Below, one piece after another: positions 17,903 to 26,654 of a stretch of DNA of 64,000 bases. The notes under the pieces are model-generated. The model was given only the letters and a program-made list of their open reading frames with translations. It had not been told where the DNA came from and did no database searches. The position numbers and the translations under genes are program-made. The stretch's first letter is position 1. Each line of letters starts with the position of its first letter. This DNA comes from Streptantibioticus rubrisoli (GTDB taxonomy: Bacteria > Actinomycetota > Actinomycetes > Streptomycetales > Streptomycetaceae): the NCBI RefSeq assembly GCF_024436055.1, contig NZ_JANFNH010000004.1, positions 1-64,000 on the forward strand. The letters run 5' to 3'.

Positions 17903-19951
17903 GTGACGGATCGCGCGCTGACCGTACGGACAGGCGCCTGCGCGCTGCCCGCGGTGCCGCCGTACTTCGTCGGGCGCGGCCGTGAACTGCGCGAGCTGCG
18001 CGCCGACATCGACCGCCCCGGCCTCGCCGCGCTGCGCGGCAAGGACCACGGCGGCTGCCGGGTGCTGCTGGTCGCGGGCCGCCCCGGCTCCGGCCGCACC
18101 GCGTTGGCCGTCCGCCTTGCCCACGAGGTCGCCGACCGGTATCCCGACGGCCGGTACTACCTGCGGCTGACCGGCGGCGACGGCGAGCCCGTGCCGTCGA
18201 TCCGCGTCGCGCGCACCGTGCTGAGGGCGCTGGGCGGGACCGGTGCGGTGGCGGACGGCGCGTCGGAGGCGGAGGATCCGCTCGCCGTGCTGCGTACCGC
18301 GCTGGCCGGGCGCCGGGTGTTGATGGTGCTGGACGACGTGGCCACCGCCGACCAGGTGCTGCCGCTGCTGCCGCCGGGCGGCGGCCTGGTGATCGCCACC
18401 TCCGAGGGACCGCTCGCCGCGATCCCCGACGTACGGCCGTGCACCCTGGGCGGTCTGGACTCGGCGACCTCGGTCGAACTGCTCTCCGCGCTCGTCGGCT
18501 CGACCCGCGTCACCTGCGACCCCACCGCCACCGAGGCGCTCGCCGAGGAGTGCGGGGGCAACCCCACCGCGCTGCGCCTGACGGCCGGATGGCTCGCCGC
18601 CCGGCCTGGGATGTCGATGACCGACGCCATCCGCGAGCTCGGCGCGCTGCCTTGGGACGGCGCTCCCCCCACGCCCGTCGACCGGGCCTTCCGGCTGGTG
18701 CTGGGCGGGCTGCCGCAACCGGTCGCCCGACTGGCCCGGCTGCTGGCGCTGGCGCCGGACGGCGTGCTGGACGCGCACACCGCGTCCGCGCTGGCGGGCT
18801 GCCCGATGAGCACCGCCCAGACGATGCTCCGCGAGCTGCTCGGATACGGGCTGCTCCAGCGCGAAGTGCCGCTGGGGCCGGGGGAGTTGACCGAGGAGGA
18901 CGCACGGTTCCGCGTCCCCGGCTGCCTGCACCCGCTGCTGCGGGCGCGGCTGGCGGCGGACGAGCGCCCCGCCGAGGTGCGGCTGGCCAGGGCCCGGATG
19001 CTGGAGCGCACCGTACGGCGGCTGCGGTCCTGCCGGGCCGCCGCGGAACCGGCCGGTTCGCCCGCCCGCCGCAGGATGGAGGAGTTGCCCCGGCCGCTGC
19101 GGTTCGGCTCGTCCGCGGTGGCCGCGGGATGGCTGGGCGGGCGGCTGCCGGTGCTGCTGGCCGCCGCGCGCGACGCGGTGGCCGACGGTGAACTCGACAC
19201 GCTGGCACAGCGGTTGATCGCCGCACTGGTCAGGGCGCTGAACGCGCACCGCGCCGACACCGAGGCGCTACCGGAGCTGTACGAGCTGCACGGCCTGCTG
19301 CTGGCGGTCGCCGAGCGGCGGGCGCTGCCCCGGCAGACGGCGGCCGCGCTGATCAACCTCGCCGATCTGGACACCGCCGCCGGACGGACCAAGGAGGCGG
19401 TGGAGCGCTACCGCCGCGCCCTGGACGCGGCGAGGTCCGGCGACGACGGCTTCGCGGCGGGCCGTGCGCTGGAGGCGCTGGGCGACAGCTATCTGGAACT
19501 GGACGATCCGCAGCGGGCGGCGGACTGGTACGGCCGGGCGCTGGCGCTGCGCCAGTCGCGGGGCGAGTACGTCGAGCAGGCCAGGCTGCACGCCCGGCTG
19601 GCGAGGCTGCACACCCGCACCGGTGCGTACCCAGCCGCGCTGCGGGAGTGGCGGGCCGCCGGTGCGGCGCATCGCAGGCTGCGGGACGCCTCCGGGTACG
19701 CGATGGCGCTGGGCGAGGCGGCCGGGGTGCAGGAGCGCGCCGGGCAGCCGGAGGAGTCGCTGCGCACCTACCGGGACGCCCTGCACTGGGCGCGGCAGGC
19801 GGCGGACGCGCCGGTGGAGGGTGCCGTGCTGCTGCGGATGGCCGACGCCCTGGAGCGGCTCGGCGATCGGGCCGGGGCGAGGTTGCAGCGGGCGGCGGCT
19901 GAGGAGTTGCTGGGTCGTGGAGCGGGGCGGAGCGCACCCGGTGCCCGGTGA
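17903..19951 (+). CDS. STAND-type (NB-ARC-like) ATPase with TPR C-terminus
   Basis: The protein has 682 aa from GTG 17903. After a short lead, FVGRGRELRELRADI is the usual entry to a STAND NTPase module. Walker A is AGRPGSGRTALAVRLA (residues about 57-70) and Walker B is VLMVLDDVATADQVLPLL. A GGNPTALRL element matches the GxP motif of NB-ARC proteins. From about 480 to 650 there are TPR repeats (ALEALGDSYLELDDPQRAADWYGRAL). No DNA-binding or catalytic effector domain is visible, unlike SARP/AfsR regulators with the same core. Probably a signalling scaffold; its trigger and partner are unknown. Confidence 0.88.
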   Translation: MTDRALTVRTGACALPAVPPYFVGRGRELRELRADIDRPGLAALRGKDHGGCRVLLVAGRPGSGRTALAVRLAHEVADRYPDGRYYLRLTGGDGEPVPSIRVARTVLRALGGTGAVADGASEAEDPLAVLRTALAGRRVLMVLDDVATADQVLPLLPPGGGLVIATSEGPLAAIPDVRPCTLGGLDSATSVELLSALVGSTRVTCDPTATEALAEECGGNPTALRLTAGWLAARPGMSMTDAIRELGALPWDGAPPTPVDRAFRLVLGGLPQPVARLARLLALAPDGVLDAHTASALAGCPMSTAQTMLRELLGYGLLQREVPLGPGELTEEDARFRVPGCLHPLLRARLAADERPAEVRLARARMLERTVRRLRSCRAAAEPAGSPARRRMEELPRPLRFGSSAVAAGWLGGRLPVLLAAARDAVADGELDTLAQRLIAALVRALNAHRADTEALPELYELHGLLLAVAERRALPRQTAAALINLADLDTAAGRTKEAVERYRRALDAARSGDDGFAAGRALEALGDSYLELDDPQRAADWYGRALALRQSRGEYVEQARLHARLARLHTRTGAYPAALREWRAAGAAHRRLRDASGYAMALGEAAGVQERAGQPEESLRTYRDALHWARQAADAPVEGAVLLRMADALERLGDRAGARLQRAAAEELLGRGAGRSAPGAR

Positions 19952-20172
19952 GCCGGGCACGAGGGTGCCCGTCCGTAATCGGACCACCACGCCTACGAAT
20001 CTACTAGCTCCCTCGGCGAAAATAGTCACTTTGTAAGGCTAGACAGCGGGTCTTCCTTCATTAGACTTGACCCAGCCGCGGGCAACGCGGTCAGGTCCGG
20101 CGTGTGACGTTTTACCGCGCTATGTCCGGACAGGCATCTGCATCTCTCATTGAGCCAAGGACCGTGATCGAC

Positions 20173-21288
20173 GTGAAGGTCGGTATCCCCCGCGAGGTCA
20201 AGAACAACGAGTTCCGGGTCGCCATCACCCCCGCCGGGGTGCACGAGCTGGTGCGCAACGGGCACCAGGTGTTCGTGGAGCAGGGCGCTGGCACCGGCTC
20301 CTCCATCCCGGACGAGGAGTACGTCGCGGCCGGTGCGCGGATCCTCGGCACCGCCGACGAGGTCTGGGCCACCGCCGACCTGCTGCTGAAGGTCAAGGAG
20401 CCGATCGCGGAGGAGTACCACCGGCTCCGCAAGGACCAGACCCTCTTCACCTATCTGCACCTGGCCGCCTCCCGCGAGTGCACCGACGCGCTGCTGGAGT
20501 CCGGGACCACCGCCATCGCCTACGAGACGGTGGAGCTGGCCAACCGCGCACTGCCGCTGCTCGCTCCGATGTCCGAGGTCGCGGGCCGTCTCGCCCCGCA
20601 GGTCGGCGCTTACCACCTGATGCGCCACTCCGGCGGCCGCGGCGTGCTGCCGGGCGGTGTCCCGGGTGTGGCGCCCGCCAAGGCCGTCGTCATCGGCGGT
20701 GGCGTCTCCGGCTGGAACGCGACCCAGATCGCCGTCGGCATGGGCTTCGAGGTGACGCTGCTCGACCGCGACATCAACAAGCTGCGTGAGGCCGACAAGA
20801 TCTTCGGCACCAAGGTGAAGACCGTCGTCTCCAACGCCTTCGAGCTGGAGAAGGCCGTCCTCGACGCCGACCTGGTCATCGGTGCGGTGCTGATCCCGGG
20901 TGCCAAGGCGCCGAAGCTGGTCACCAACGAGATGGTCTCGCGGATGAAGCCGGGCTCCGTGCTCGTCGACATCGCCATCGACCAGGGCGGCTGCTTCGAG
21001 GACTCGCGTCCCACCACGCACGCCGAGCCGACCTTCCAGGTGCACAACTCGGTCTTCTACTGCGTCGCCAACATGCCGGGTGCGGTGGCCAACACCTCCA
21101 CCAACGCGCTCACCAACGCCACGCTGCCGTACATCATCGAGCTGGCCAACCGCGGCTGGCGTGAGGCGCTGCGCCGGGACGCGGCGCTGGCCAAGGGCCT
21201 CAACACCCACGAGGGCCAGGTCGTTTACCGCTCTGTCGCCGAGGCGCACGGGCTGGAGTCGATCGAGCTCAGCTCCCTGCTCGGCTGA
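20173..21288 (+). CDS. ald: L-alanine dehydrogenase
   Basis: The protein has 371 aa, exactly the usual length, when started at GTG 20173 (AAGGA at 20157-20161). It catalyses NAD-dependent interconversion of L-alanine with pyruvate and ammonia. KVGIPREVKNNEFRVAITPAG opens the substrate domain; the catalytic Lys lies in LLKVKEP and the catalytic His in YLHLAA. The NAD-binding turn is IGGGVSGWNATQIAVGMG, with DRD ending the second strand. The family usually has GVAG/GVVG at the dinucleotide turn; GVSG is a mild variant. A 220-bp leader with a lower-GC stretch (about 20000-20070) precedes it. Confidence 0.97.
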   Translation: MKVGIPREVKNNEFRVAITPAGVHELVRNGHQVFVEQGAGTGSSIPDEEYVAAGARILGTADEVWATADLLLKVKEPIAEEYHRLRKDQTLFTYLHLAASRECTDALLESGTTAIAYETVELANRALPLLAPMSEVAGRLAPQVGAYHLMRHSGGRGVLPGGVPGVAPAKAVVIGGGVSGWNATQIAVGMGFEVTLLDRDINKLREADKIFGTKVKTVVSNAFELEKAVLDADLVIGAVLIPGAKAPKLVTNEMVSRMKPGSVLVDIAIDQGGCFEDSRPTTHAEPTFQVHNSVFYCVANMPGAVANTSTNALTNATLPYIIELANRGWREALRRDAALAKGLNTHEGQVVYRSVAEAHGLESIELSSLLG

Positions 21289-21374
21289 CCACCCGCTCCA
21301 GGGGGCCTTCGGGTTCGCAGCCAGCCACGGTCAGTTGGCGAGCGTGTCGCGTCAACCGGCATCAAAACCGTGTC

Positions 21375-21409
21375 ACCGGCCGGGTCTTGTCCAACAAGGC
21401 CCGGCCGGT
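21375..21409 (+). terminator. ald terminator
   Basis: A 16-bp stem (21375-21390 with 21394-21409) has one G-U pair and a 3-nt CCA loop, located 87 nt after the ald stop. There is no T run. Confidence 0.82.
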
Positions 21410-21680
21410 CCGCTTCGCAACGACTTTGTGACGATGGTTTCGTTGATAGCGTAACTGGCCCGGAACTTAACTGTTTTACCGTTTCGCACACCCGCGAAAG
21501 ATCCCGGTTGCGCTCCTTACGCCCTTGACATCGGGGTGTTCGGTTGCCGACACATCGTGCCGTGTCCGGTGGATTGTGTTGCTGCGAACGGCCGACACGC
21601 CATAGAGTCGCCAACCGTCGGCATGGTGTCACGCTGACCTATTGAGAAGTTTCCTGGTCACCAAGGAGGTAAGACGACTT
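21410..21680 (+). promoter_or_regulatory. Leader and candidate promoter of the parA-scp operon
   Basis: This 270-bp region has no gene. A candidate promoter is TTGCTG (21579-21584), an 18-bp spacer and TAGAGT (21603-21608), about 70 nt before GTG 21681. A lone TTGACA at 21525-21530 has no good -10 partner. A very strong AAGGAGG lies at 21663-21669. Confidence 0.4.
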
Positions 21681-22796
21681 GTGAATGAGTCGACATTTGC
21701 TCCCGGGGGTGGTCAACCAGGAATGACCGTTGAGGGTCCGAGCCCGGCTGGACTTGGAGCCGTTGGGTCCGTTGCCGTCCGCACCTTCGAAGCACGCCGG
21801 ACCGATTCGAGCACGGAGACGCAAGCAACACACGCCATGTCGTCATACGAGGAAGACCTTCAGGGCGGTCAGTTCTACGACCCGGACGCCGAATACGAGC
21901 CGGACCCCGAGTACGCGGCCACCCTGGCCCCGGACGCCGCCCGGCAGCGCCGTGAGCGCGTCGGCCCGACCGGCCGTCCGCTGCCGTACTTCCCCATCCC
22001 CGGTCCGCTCACCGAGCACGGCCCGGCCCAGATCATCGCGATGTGCAACCAGAAGGGCGGGGTCGGCAAGACCACCTCGACCATCAACCTGGGCGCCGCG
22101 CTGGCCGAGTACGGACGCCGGGTGCTGCTCGTCGACTTCGACCCGCAGGGCGCGCTCTCCGTCGGCCTCGGCGTCAACCCCATGGAGCTGGACCTGACGG
22201 TCTACAACCTGCTCATGGAACGCGGTATGGCCGCCGACGAGGTGCTGCTGAAGACCGCCGTGCCGGGGATGGACCTGCTGCCCAGCAATATCGACTTGTC
22301 GGCCGCCGAAGTGCAGTTGGTCTCCGAGGTGGCGCGTGAGTCGACGCTTCAGCGCGCGCTCAAGCCGCTGGTCGCCGACTACGACTACGTCATCATCGAC
22401 TGCCAGCCGTCGCTCGGTCTGCTGACCGTCAACGCGCTGACCGCAGCGCACCGGGTGATCGTCCCGCTGGAGTGCGAGTTCTTCGCGCTGCGCGGTGTCG
22501 CGCTGCTCACCGAGACCATCGAGAAGGTCCGCGAGCGGCTCAACCCCGAACTCGAACTCGACGGCATCCTGGCCACCATGTACGACTCGCGCACCGTGCA
22601 CAGCCGCGAGGTGCTGGCCCGCGTCGTCGAGGCGTTCGACGACCACGTCTTCCACACCGTCATCGGCCGCACCGTCCGCTTCCCGGAGACCACGGTGGCT
22701 GGCGAGCCGATCACGACCTACGCCTCCAACTCCGTTGGCGCGGCCGCGTACCGACAGCTCGCCAGGGAGGTGCTCGCCCGGTGCCACGCCGAGTGA
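21681..22796 (+). CDS. ParA-family ATPase of the scpAB locus
   Basis: The protein has 371 aa from GTG 21681 (AAGGAGG 11 nt upstream). The first 110 or so residues are poorly ordered and acidic, containing an AVGSVAVRTFEARR patch. The ParA/MinD fold follows with deviant Walker A NQKGGVGKTTSTINLG, switch I VDFDPQGALS and Walker B DYVIIDCQPSLG. It is closest to Soj/ParA-like ATPases but is not next to parB, and is probably not the oriC ParA. The next gene overlaps it and scpA/scpB follow, so a role in chromosome organisation is a fair inference. Confidence 0.93.
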   Translation: MNESTFAPGGGQPGMTVEGPSPAGLGAVGSVAVRTFEARRTDSSTETQATHAMSSYEEDLQGGQFYDPDAEYEPDPEYAATLAPDAARQRRERVGPTGRPLPYFPIPGPLTEHGPAQIIAMCNQKGGVGKTTSTINLGAALAEYGRRVLLVDFDPQGALSVGLGVNPMELDLTVYNLLMERGMAADEVLLKTAVPGMDLLPSNIDLSAAEVQLVSEVARESTLQRALKPLVADYDYVIIDCQPSLGLLTVNALTAAHRVIVPLECEFFALRGVALLTETIEKVRERLNPELELDGILATMYDSRTVHSREVLARVVEAFDDHVFHTVIGRTVRFPETTVAGEPITTYASNSVGAAAYRQLAREVLARCHAE

Positions 22797-23362
22797 GTCT
22801 CCCCGGAGCCGACGAACTGTTCCGTACCACAGGGGGAATGGCGCTCCAGCCGTCAACTCCCCGGCAGCACAACAACGGTGACGCCACCACGTCCGCCGAG
22901 CGGCTGCGCTCGGTACCGGCGGCCGACGAGGACGGTACCGCCGCCGCGCGCCGCGCTGAGGACGACGAGCCGGGCGGCGAGGACGCGGCTCGCCGTGAGC
23001 AGGCCGACGCCAAGGCCACGGCGGCCGCGGAACACACCCGCTCCGACGCCCCCGAGGCGCCCAGCCCGACCACCCCGGCGCAGCGCCGCCCCGCGCAGGA
23101 GCACCCGGCGCCGGAGCGTCGGCGGCGCGGCGCGCCCAACCGCCGTCCCAGCGGCCGGGAACGGCACGACGAGAAGATCACGGTCTATGTCTCCGCCGAG
23201 GAGCTGATGGACCTCGAACACGCCCGGCTGGTGCTGCGCGGTGAACACGGCCTCGCCGTGGACCGGGGCCGCATCGTGCGCGAGGCGGTCGCCGTGGTGC
23301 TGGCCGACCTCGAGTCGCGCGGCGACGCGAGCATCCTCGTCCGCCGTCTGCGCGGCCGCTAG
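22781..23362 (+). CDS. ParA-linked protein with C-terminal RHH-like DNA-binding segment
   Basis: The protein has 193 aa from GTG 22781 (AGGGAGG at 22764-22770), overlapping parA by 16 nt, which suggests coupled translation. Residues 20-120 are low complexity (Ala, Glu, Arg, Pro). The C-terminal 65 residues look like a ribbon-helix-helix unit: a short strand KITVYVS, helix AEELMDLEHARLVLRG, turn, and helix DRGRIVREAVAVVLADLESRG. ParA ATPases usually work with a DNA-bound partner, and this protein fits that role here. The RHH reading is from pattern only. Confidence 0.82.
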   Translation: MPRRVSLPGADELFRTTGGMALQPSTPRQHNNGDATTSAERLRSVPAADEDGTAAARRAEDDEPGGEDAARREQADAKATAAAEHTRSDAPEAPSPTTPAQRRPAQEHPAPERRRRGAPNRRPSGRERHDEKITVYVSAEELMDLEHARLVLRGEHGLAVDRGRIVREAVAVVLADLESRGDASILVRRLRGR

Positions 23363-23385
23363 ACGCTCCGCTGGGGGTGCGGCTC

Positions 23386-23500
23386 GACGCTCCGCTGGGG
23401 ATGCGGCAGTGTGCCGTCGGTTGTCTGCAGCGCCGTTGTGGCTGGTCGCGCCCACGCGGCGGAGCCGCACATGAACACAGCCCCGCGCCACTTCGGGGCG
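23386..23500. repeat. Intergenic repeat, copy 2
   Basis: This is the second copy of the element at 17601-17715, again just after a CDS stop. The core 23438-23489 is identical to 17652-17703. Its first part is duplicated: GACGCTCCGCTGGGG occurs at 23362 and again at 23386. Confidence 0.88.
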
Positions 23501-23637
23501 CTAGCTGGCGCGCTGTGCGGTAGGGCGGTTTTCCGGGGGGAAGCCCGCCGGACGCCCTCGCGAAACGCGACATCGTGTGGCGAACCTGGATAGGGTGCCG
23601 GTTCGGCCGACCACCCGCCCCGCCCTGTTGGAACACG

Positions 23638-24765
23638 ATGACCGCAGCTGACCGCCCCGCCCGCCGCCCGCTGGGCCGAGGAGCGGCGCACCAGGCCCCG
23701 CCGCAGGCCGACTCCGGCACCGCGCTGGCCGAGCCGGGTTCGCAGCCGGAGGCCGGGCGGGCGACGGACACCGTGCCGCCACAGCCGGGCCCCACGGAAC
23801 CGGCGCCCGCGACCGTACCGGAACCGGCGCCTCCAGGGACCACCGAACCGGCGGCCCCCACCGCGTCCGAACCGCCCGCACCCGAACCGCCCGCGTCCGA
23901 ACCGCCCGTCGCCGCCGCGCCGGAGGCCGTGCCGGATGCCCAACCGGCCGTCGCGGACGGCCGGTTCACCGTTCGGCTGGAGAACTTCGAGGGCCCCTTC
24001 GACCTCCTGCTCCAGCTGATCTCCAAGCACAAGCTGGACGTCACCGAAGTCGCCCTGTCCAAGGTCACCGACGAGTTCATCGCGCACATCCGCGCGATGG
24101 GCGCCGACTGGGACCTGGACCAGGCCACCGAGTTCCTGGTCGTCGCGGCCACCTTGCTGGACCTGAAGGCAGCCCGGTTGCTGCCCGCGGCCGAGGTCGA
24201 GGACGAGGCCGACCTGGCCCTGCTGGAGGCCCGCGACCTGCTGTTCGCCCGGCTGCTCCAGTACCGCGCGTACAAGCAGGTCGCGCAGATCTTCGCCGAC
24301 CGCCTGGACGCCGAGGGGTTGCGCTACCCCCGCACCGTCGGCCTGGAGCCGCACCACGCGGAACTGCTGCCGGAAGTGGCCATCAGCATCGGCCCGGAGG
24401 GGTTCGCCAAGCTGGCCGTCAAGGCGATGCAGCCCAAGCCCCGGCCGGCGGTGTACGTGGAGCACATCCACGCGCCGCTGGTCAGCGTGCGCGAGCAGGC
24501 GGACATCGTCATCGCCCGGCTGCGCGCAGTGGGCACCGCGTCGTTCCAGGAACTGACCGCCGACGCCGCCGACACGCTCACCGTCGTCGCCCGCTTCCTC
24601 GCGCTGCTGGAGCTGTACCGGGAGAAGGCGGTCGCCCTGGACCAGGAGCAGGCGCTGGGCGCTCTCCAGGTCCGCTGGACCGGCGGCGAGGGCACCGGAC
24701 AGCCGCTGGTCACCGACGAGTTCGACCAGGAACCCGGGGTAGGGAAGGATGGCCGGGATGACTGA
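23638..24765 (+). CDS. scpA: Segregation and condensation protein ScpA
   Basis: The protein has 375 aa from ATG 23638; the ribosome site is weak. The first 105 or so residues are Pro/Ala/Glu-rich with PAPEPPASEPP-type repeats, an extension common in streptomycetes. The kleisin domain begins FTVRLENFEGPFDLLLQLI, with DVTEVALSKVTDEFI forming the N-terminal helical part that contacts the SMC neck. The C-terminal winged helix includes TASFQELTADAADTLTVVARFLALLELY. It acts with ScpB and SMC in chromosome condensation. It overlaps scpB. Confidence 0.96.
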   Translation: MTAADRPARRPLGRGAAHQAPPQADSGTALAEPGSQPEAGRATDTVPPQPGPTEPAPATVPEPAPPGTTEPAAPTASEPPAPEPPASEPPVAAAPEAVPDAQPAVADGRFTVRLENFEGPFDLLLQLISKHKLDVTEVALSKVTDEFIAHIRAMGADWDLDQATEFLVVAATLLDLKAARLLPAAEVEDEADLALLEARDLLFARLLQYRAYKQVAQIFADRLDAEGLRYPRTVGLEPHHAELLPEVAISIGPEGFAKLAVKAMQPKPRPAVYVEHIHAPLVSVREQADIVIARLRAVGTASFQELTADAADTLTVVARFLALLELYREKAVALDQEQALGALQVRWTGGEGTGQPLVTDEFDQEPGVGKDGRDD

Positions 24766-25399
24766 GCAGCACGAGGCACCCGCGGCAGTGCCGTCCGTCG
24801 CCGACCTCGACGTGAAGCCCGCGCTCGAGGCGGTGCTGATGGTGGTGGACGAGCCCGCCACCGAGGAGCACCTGGCCAAGGTGCTGGAACGGCCGCGCCG
24901 CGAGGTCGCCGACGCGTTGCGCGAACTGTCCGACGAGTACGCGCGGGACCGGCGGGGCTTCGAACTGCGGTTGGTCGCGGGCGGTTGGCGGTTCTACACC
25001 CGGCCGCAGTTCGCGCCCGCGGTGGAGAAGTTCGTGCTCGACGGCCAGCAGGCCCGGCTCACCCAGGCCGCGCTGGAGACCCTCGCGGTGGTCGCGTACC
25101 GCCAGCCGGTCAGCCGCTCCCGGGTCTCCGCGGTGCGCGGGGTGAACTGCGACGGCGTGATGCGCACCCTGCTCCAGCGCGGTCTGGTGGAGGAGGCTGG
25201 GACGGAACCCGAGACAGGTGCGATCCTGTACAGGACGACGAACTACTTCCTGGAACGGATGGGCCTGCGCGGCCTCGACGAGCTGCCCGAGCTGGCCCCG
25301 TTCCTCCCGGAGGCGGACGCGGTCGAAGCGGAGTCCCCAGAAGGGATCCCGTCATTCGACCCGGACGCCCCCGACACGACCTCGACTACGGAACACTGA
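24758..25399 (+). CDS. scpB: Segregation and condensation protein ScpB
   Basis: The protein has 213 aa. ATG 24758 is preferred because AGGGAAGG (24741-24748) is 9 nt upstream; ATG 24749 touches that site. Two winged-helix domains are visible: ALEAVLMVVDEPATEEHLAKVL first, then AALETLAVVAYRQPVSRSRVSAVRGVNCDGVMRTLLQRGLVEE, the family's strongest signature. It is a kleisin-interacting subunit that binds ScpA as a dimer. The acidic C-terminal tail (about 190-213) is variable. Start and stop overlap the neighbouring genes. Confidence 0.96.
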   Translation: MTEQHEAPAAVPSVADLDVKPALEAVLMVVDEPATEEHLAKVLERPRREVADALRELSDEYARDRRGFELRLVAGGWRFYTRPQFAPAVEKFVLDGQQARLTQAALETLAVVAYRQPVSRSRVSAVRGVNCDGVMRTLLQRGLVEEAGTEPETGAILYRTTNYFLERMGLRGLDELPELAPFLPEADAVEAESPEGIPSFDPDAPDTTSTTEH

Positions 25400-26439
25400 T
25401 GCGAAGCAGCGGCAGGAACAGCGGAAACCGGAACTACCGGGGGGCGGGCAACCAGCGCGACGACAAGTCCAAGCGCGCCGGTCGCCCCCGTCCCGAGGAG
25501 CGCCGCTACGACGTGGGCGGTCACGGAACCGCCGGATCCGGCAAGCAGGGCAAGCCGGGTGGGCCCGGCAAGCCCGGCACCGGCAAGAAGGCCGTCCAGG
25601 GCCGCAGGACCGCCCCGGCCCGGCCGCGCGAGTACGAGGCCCAGATCGAGGAGCGCAACCGCGCCCGGCACGACAAGCCGCAGCTGAAGCTGCCCAAGAC
25701 CTTCCCCGGTGCCGAGCAGGAGGGCGAGCGGCTGCAGAAGGTGCTGGCCCGCGCGGGCCTGGGCTCCCGCCGCGCCTGCGAGGAACTGATCGAGCAGCGC
25801 CGGGTGGAGGTCAACGGCAAGATCGTGACCGAGCAGGGCCTGCGCGTCGACCCGGAGAAGGACGAGGTCAAGGTCGACGGGCTCACCGTCGCCACCCAGG
25901 CCTACCTGTTCTTCGCGCTCAACAAGCCCGCCGGTGTGGTCTCCACGATGGAGGACCCGGAGGGCCGCCCGTGCCTCGGTGACTACGTCACCAACCGGGA
26001 GACCCGGCTGTTCCACGTCGGCCGACTGGACACCGAGACCGAGGGCATCATCCTGCTCACCAACCACGGGGAGCTGGCCAACCGCCTCACCCACCCGCGC
26101 TACGGCGTCACCAAGACCTATCTCGCCGCCATCCAGGGGCCGCTCCCGCGCGACCTGGGCCGACGGCTGAAGGACGGCATCGAGCTGGAGGACGGCTACG
26201 CCCGCGCCGACAGCTTCCGGGTGGTGGAGAACACCGGGAAGAACTACCTGGTCGAGGTCGCGCTGCACGAGGGCCGCAAGCACATCGTGCGCCGCATGCT
26301 CGCCGAGGCGGGCTTCCCGGTCGACAAGCTGGTGCGCACCCGCTTCGGTCCGATCGCCCTCGGCGACCAGAAGTCCGGCTGGCTGCGGCGGCTGACCAAC
26401 ACGGAGGTCGGCATGCTGATGAACGAGGTCGGCCTGTAG
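25399..26439 (+). CDS. rluB: RluB/RsuA-family rRNA pseudouridine synthase
   Basis: The protein has 346 aa. ATG 25399 overlaps the scpB stop by one base (TGATG). The first 100 residues are Gly/Lys/Arg-rich and disordered. An S4 domain (RLQKVLARAGLGSRRACEELI) precedes the catalytic domain with FALNKPAGVVSTMEDPEGRP and GRLDTETEGIILLTNHGEL, where the Asp in GRLD is the catalytic residue. It isomerises a uridine in 23S (RluB) or 16S (RsuA) rRNA; scp-operon linkage favours the RluB name. KHIVRRML and PVDKLVRTRFGPIAL close the domain. Confidence 0.95.
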   Translation: MRSSGRNSGNRNYRGAGNQRDDKSKRAGRPRPEERRYDVGGHGTAGSGKQGKPGGPGKPGTGKKAVQGRRTAPARPREYEAQIEERNRARHDKPQLKLPKTFPGAEQEGERLQKVLARAGLGSRRACEELIEQRRVEVNGKIVTEQGLRVDPEKDEVKVDGLTVATQAYLFFALNKPAGVVSTMEDPEGRPCLGDYVTNRETRLFHVGRLDTETEGIILLTNHGELANRLTHPRYGVTKTYLAAIQGPLPRDLGRRLKDGIELEDGYARADSFRVVENTGKNYLVEVALHEGRKHIVRRMLAEAGFPVDKLVRTRFGPIALGDQKSGWLRRLTNTEVGMLMNEVGL

Positions 26440-26496
26440 GACCCGCACCGCGGCGGGCTGGGGCGCGGCGGGCCACGGTGCGGCCGGCCGCGCCGT

Positions 26497-26632
26497 GGTG
26501 GCTTGCGGGGCGGTGGCTTGCGGTGCCGCAGGCGGCGCCGCGGTGGCTTGCGGTGCGGCGGGTCGCGCCGTGGTGGGTTGCGGTGCGGTGGGTCGCGGTG
26601 CCGCGGGCGGCGCCGCAGTGGCTTGCGGGCGT
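26497..26632 (+). repeat. Degenerate GTGGCTTGCGG tandem repeat
   Basis: Imperfect direct repeats of about 24-30 bp built from GTGGCTTGCGGTGC and GGCGGCGCCGCGG blocks follow rluB. Two shadow frames stay open across it, but they encode only ACGAAGGAAV-like low complexity with no ribosome site, so I read this as non-coding. Together with the inverted-repeat element at 26655-26802 it fills the gap 26440-26870. Confidence 0.75.
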
Positions 26633-26654
26633 CCGGACACCGCCGGGCTGCTGC

